Origin: Paenibacillus beijingensis
GTDB lineage: Bacteria; Bacillota; Bacilli; Paenibacillales; Paenibacillaceae
Direction: 5' to 3'
DNA: 64,000 nt
NCBI RefSeq assembly: GCF_000961095.1
Contig: NZ_CP011058.1
Coordinates: 2,442,501 to 2,506,500 of the forward strand
Shown: positions 62,475-64,000 of the stretch, in pieces
Layout of the letters: every line of letters begins with the position of its first letter
Numbering within the stretch: the first letter of the stretch is position 1
Translations under genes and position numbers: made by a program
Notes under the pieces: generated by a model
The model's database searches: none
Told to the model about the DNA's origin: nothing
The model's input: the letters and a program-made list of their open reading frames with translations, nothing else

Positions 62475-63464
62475 ATGGCTCTAATCGAAGTGCGCGATTT
62501 GGTAAAGGAATATGTACTTACGACGAAAAAAACCGGGCTGCGCGGTTCGTTGCAAAGCTTGTTCTTTCCGGACAAACGCAGGGTGCACGGAGTGGACGGC
62601 ATCAGCTTTGATATTGAGTCGGGTGAGATTGTCGGGTATATTGGCCCGAACGGGGCAGGGAAATCGACCACGATCAAAATGCTGACCGGCATCTTGCACC
62701 CGACGTCCGGCACGATCCGGATTAACGGCATTTCGCCGCAGAAGGATCGGAAAGCGGTCGTCTCGCAGCTCGGCGTCGTGTTCGGTCAACGGACACAATT
62801 ATACTGGGATTTGCGGCTCGGAGAATCGTTTGAGTTATTGAAGCGGATTTACCGGATCGATGATGAGACGTTCCGGATGAATTTGAACACGATGGCCGAT
62901 GTCCTCGGTATCGACAAGCTTGTCGATACACCGGTTCGCCAACTGTCGCTCGGACAGCGCATGAAGGGTGATCTGGCCGCTGCGGTTTTGCATTCACCGT
63001 CGATTCTATTCCTGGACGAACCAACCATCGGGCTTGATGTGGAATCGAAGCATGCGGTGCGCGATTTCATCCGCGAGATCAACCGTCAGCGCGGGACGAC
63101 GGTCGTCCTGACCACGCACGATCTCGACGATGTAGAGCAGTTGTGTGAGCGGTTAATCGTCGTATCGGGCGGCAAAGTCGTCGAAGACGGCCCGCTGCGC
63201 ACCATCGTTGGCAGGCTGGCTCCGTTTCGCGTTTTGGAGCTTCAGTTGGAGCGGGCCGCAGCGAATTTGCAGCATTCGAAGGCGGAGATTTTGCGTCAAG
63301 ACGGGCTGCGAGTGTCGTACCGGTTCGACCGTAACCTCGTGACCGCGGCCGAGTTGATTGCCGATCTGTCACAGCGGTTGCCGATTCAAGATTTGAAAGT
63401 GAAGGAGCCGGACATCGAAGATGCGATCCGCGAATTGTATCGCGGAAACGTGGCGTATGGATGA
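62475..63464 (+). CDS. ABC-2 type exporter ATPase, operon 2
   Basis: 329 residues. Walker A GPNGAGKST at 57-65, LSLGQRMKGD near 157, ILFLDEPTIGLD near 177, TTHDLDD near 213, and the same DUF4162-like tail. Same N-terminal insert as the operon 1 ATPase, which supports a duplicated operon. GGGAGGAGA ribosome site. Confidence 0.93.
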   Translation: MALIEVRDLVKEYVLTTKKTGLRGSLQSLFFPDKRRVHGVDGISFDIESGEIVGYIGPNGAGKSTTIKMLTGILHPTSGTIRINGISPQKDRKAVVSQLGVVFGQRTQLYWDLRLGESFELLKRIYRIDDETFRMNLNTMADVLGIDKLVDTPVRQLSLGQRMKGDLAAAVLHSPSILFLDEPTIGLDVESKHAVRDFIREINRQRGTTVVLTTHDLDDVEQLCERLIVVSGGKVVEDGPLRTIVGRLAPFRVLELQLERAAANLQHSKAEILRQDGLRVSYRFDRNLVTAAELIADLSQRLPIQDLKVKEPDIEDAIRELYRGNVAYG

Positions 63465-63492
63465 CATCATTAATCATTAAGTATGTTAATGT

Positions 63493-63526
63493 AAATCCAC
63501 ATCCCCACGAGGGTGTGGATTTTGCT
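63493..63526 (+). terminator. Terminator of exporter operon 2
   Basis: A 12-bp stem (63493-63504 with 63511-63522, one G-T pair), then TT and a later T-run. Confidence 0.75.
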
Positions 63527-63544
63527 ATTTTTTCACCATTACAT

Positions 63545-63574
63545 GAAAAAAAGACACCCGATAACCAGGTGCCT
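63545..63574 (-). terminator. Terminator of the CHRD gene
   Basis: On the minus strand GGCACCT pairs with GGGTGTC (one G-T pair), followed by seven T. Confidence 0.75.
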
Positions 63575-63589
63575 TTAGCATTACAGTAA

Positions 63590-63994
63590 TTACCCTCTGC
63601 GAATTTGACCGCGAATTTCTCCGTCCGGATTCTGAATCGTGTGTACATTTACATAAGCGTTGCCTCTTCGAATCTCGCGGACTAGATCGGAGATCGTTCT
63701 TCCGCTCAATGGACCGACAAGATCCCGGCTGGTCAATACCCCGCGCACAACTCCCCTTCTGGTAGAGATGCCGAACTTGGAGGGACCGAATAAAAAAGCG
63801 ACGATCGGGCCGTTTTGACCTGGACGTCCAAGATGAATATGGGCTTGAGTCATACGGGTAATATTGCGGACAACGAGCTGAAAACTCAGTCTAGTGCCGC
63901 TATCGTTCAGTTGAAAGACGGCATTTCCGGTTGCCACTGTCCGAACAGGGGGCACCTCATTGCGTCCCGATAAAATAGCCCTGAATGTTCTCAT
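63590..63994 (-). CDS. CHRD-domain protein
   Basis: 134 residues, one CHRD domain (LSGRNEVPPVRT at the N-terminus, AHIHLGRPGQNGPIVAFLF near 51-69, NAYVNVHTIQNPDGEIRGQI at the end, about 112-131). No signal peptide is seen, so in this form the protein may be cytoplasmic or a spore or surface protein exported otherwise. The start ATG is six bases from the window edge, so its ribosome site is not visible and an upstream start cannot be ruled out. Confidence 0.85.
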   Translation of the reverse strand: MRTFRAILSGRNEVPPVRTVATGNAVFQLNDSGTRLSFQLVVRNITRMTQAHIHLGRPGQNGPIVAFLFGPSKFGISTRRGVVRGVLTSRDLVGPLSGRTISDLVREIRRGNAYVNVHTIQNPDGEIRGQIRRG

Positions 63995-64000
63995 TTTATT

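Overview
The window is a chromosomal segment of a moderately GC-rich Bacillota bacterium, most likely Paenibacillaceae (Paenibacillus or a close relative). This rests on strong AGGAGG-type ribosome-binding sites, Bacillus-type promoters, and B. subtilis-like gene order: hprK-lgt-ppaX-acyltransferase-hisZGDBHAFI, trxB-glcK-rapZ-glmR-whiA-HPr, cggR-gapA-pgk-tpiA-gpmI-eno, and secG-rnr-smpB-ssrA. The assignment is by recognition of families and synteny, not by any search.

Layout. (1) 1-3.8 kb: a 23S rRNA gene with no 5S gene directly after it, then six tRNA genes (Met, Val, Asp, Phe, Tyr, Lys). (2) 3.9-11 kb: a PucR/CdaR-type regulator, an MsmX-type sugar ABC ATPase, hprK, lgt, ppaX, a hexapeptide acyltransferase and a polysaccharide deacetylase. 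(3) 11.2-18.1 kb: the histidine operon hisZ-G-D-B-H-A-F-IE, followed by a PRPP synthetase. (4) 19.8-29.4 kb: a TPR protein, trxB, a small membrane protein, a TetR regulator, glcK, rapZ, glmR (yvcK), whiA, an HPr-family protein at the usual crh position, and a secreted SIMPL protein. (5) 29.5-31 kb, minus strand: an Sda-like sporulation checkpoint protein, clpP under a textbook CtsR box, and tRNA-Arg. (6) 31.4-38.8 kb: the lower-glycolysis cluster with a recognisable CggR operator. (7) 39.1-47.5 kb: sugar phosphate isomerase, secG, RNase R with a long basic tail, a TPR protein, an AbrB-type membrane protein, smpB and ssrA (tmRNA).

(8) 47.4-57.7 kb is accessory DNA accreted at the 3' end of ssrA and is visibly more AT-rich. 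Copies of the ssrA 3' end recur downstream: one exact 92-bp copy, one 58-bp copy with three mismatches, and one 22-bp remnant. They mark three consecutive blocks: a Doc/AbrB-type toxin-antitoxin pair; a TetR-SDR-hydrolase operon; and a block with a frameshifted membrane protein, an XRE regulator, a DUF4386 protein, a vWA-PP2C-kinase triad (TerY-P / YegL-YegK-YegI type) and an HD-domain nucleotidase. No integrase is visible. (9) 58-63.5 kb: two tandem, paralogous three-gene ABC-2 exporter operons (permease-permease-ATPase), then a CHRD-domain protein at the right edge.

The core genes form a carbon-metabolism theme: HprK, its HPr substrate, the CggR-controlled glycolytic genes, glucokinase, the MsmX-type ATPase and GlmR link sugar uptake and glycolytic flux to regulation and cell-wall precursor synthesis. 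The most interesting part is the ssrA-associated island, especially the vWA-PP2C-kinase phosphosignalling triad with its membrane, coiled-coil and helix-hairpin-helix kinase.
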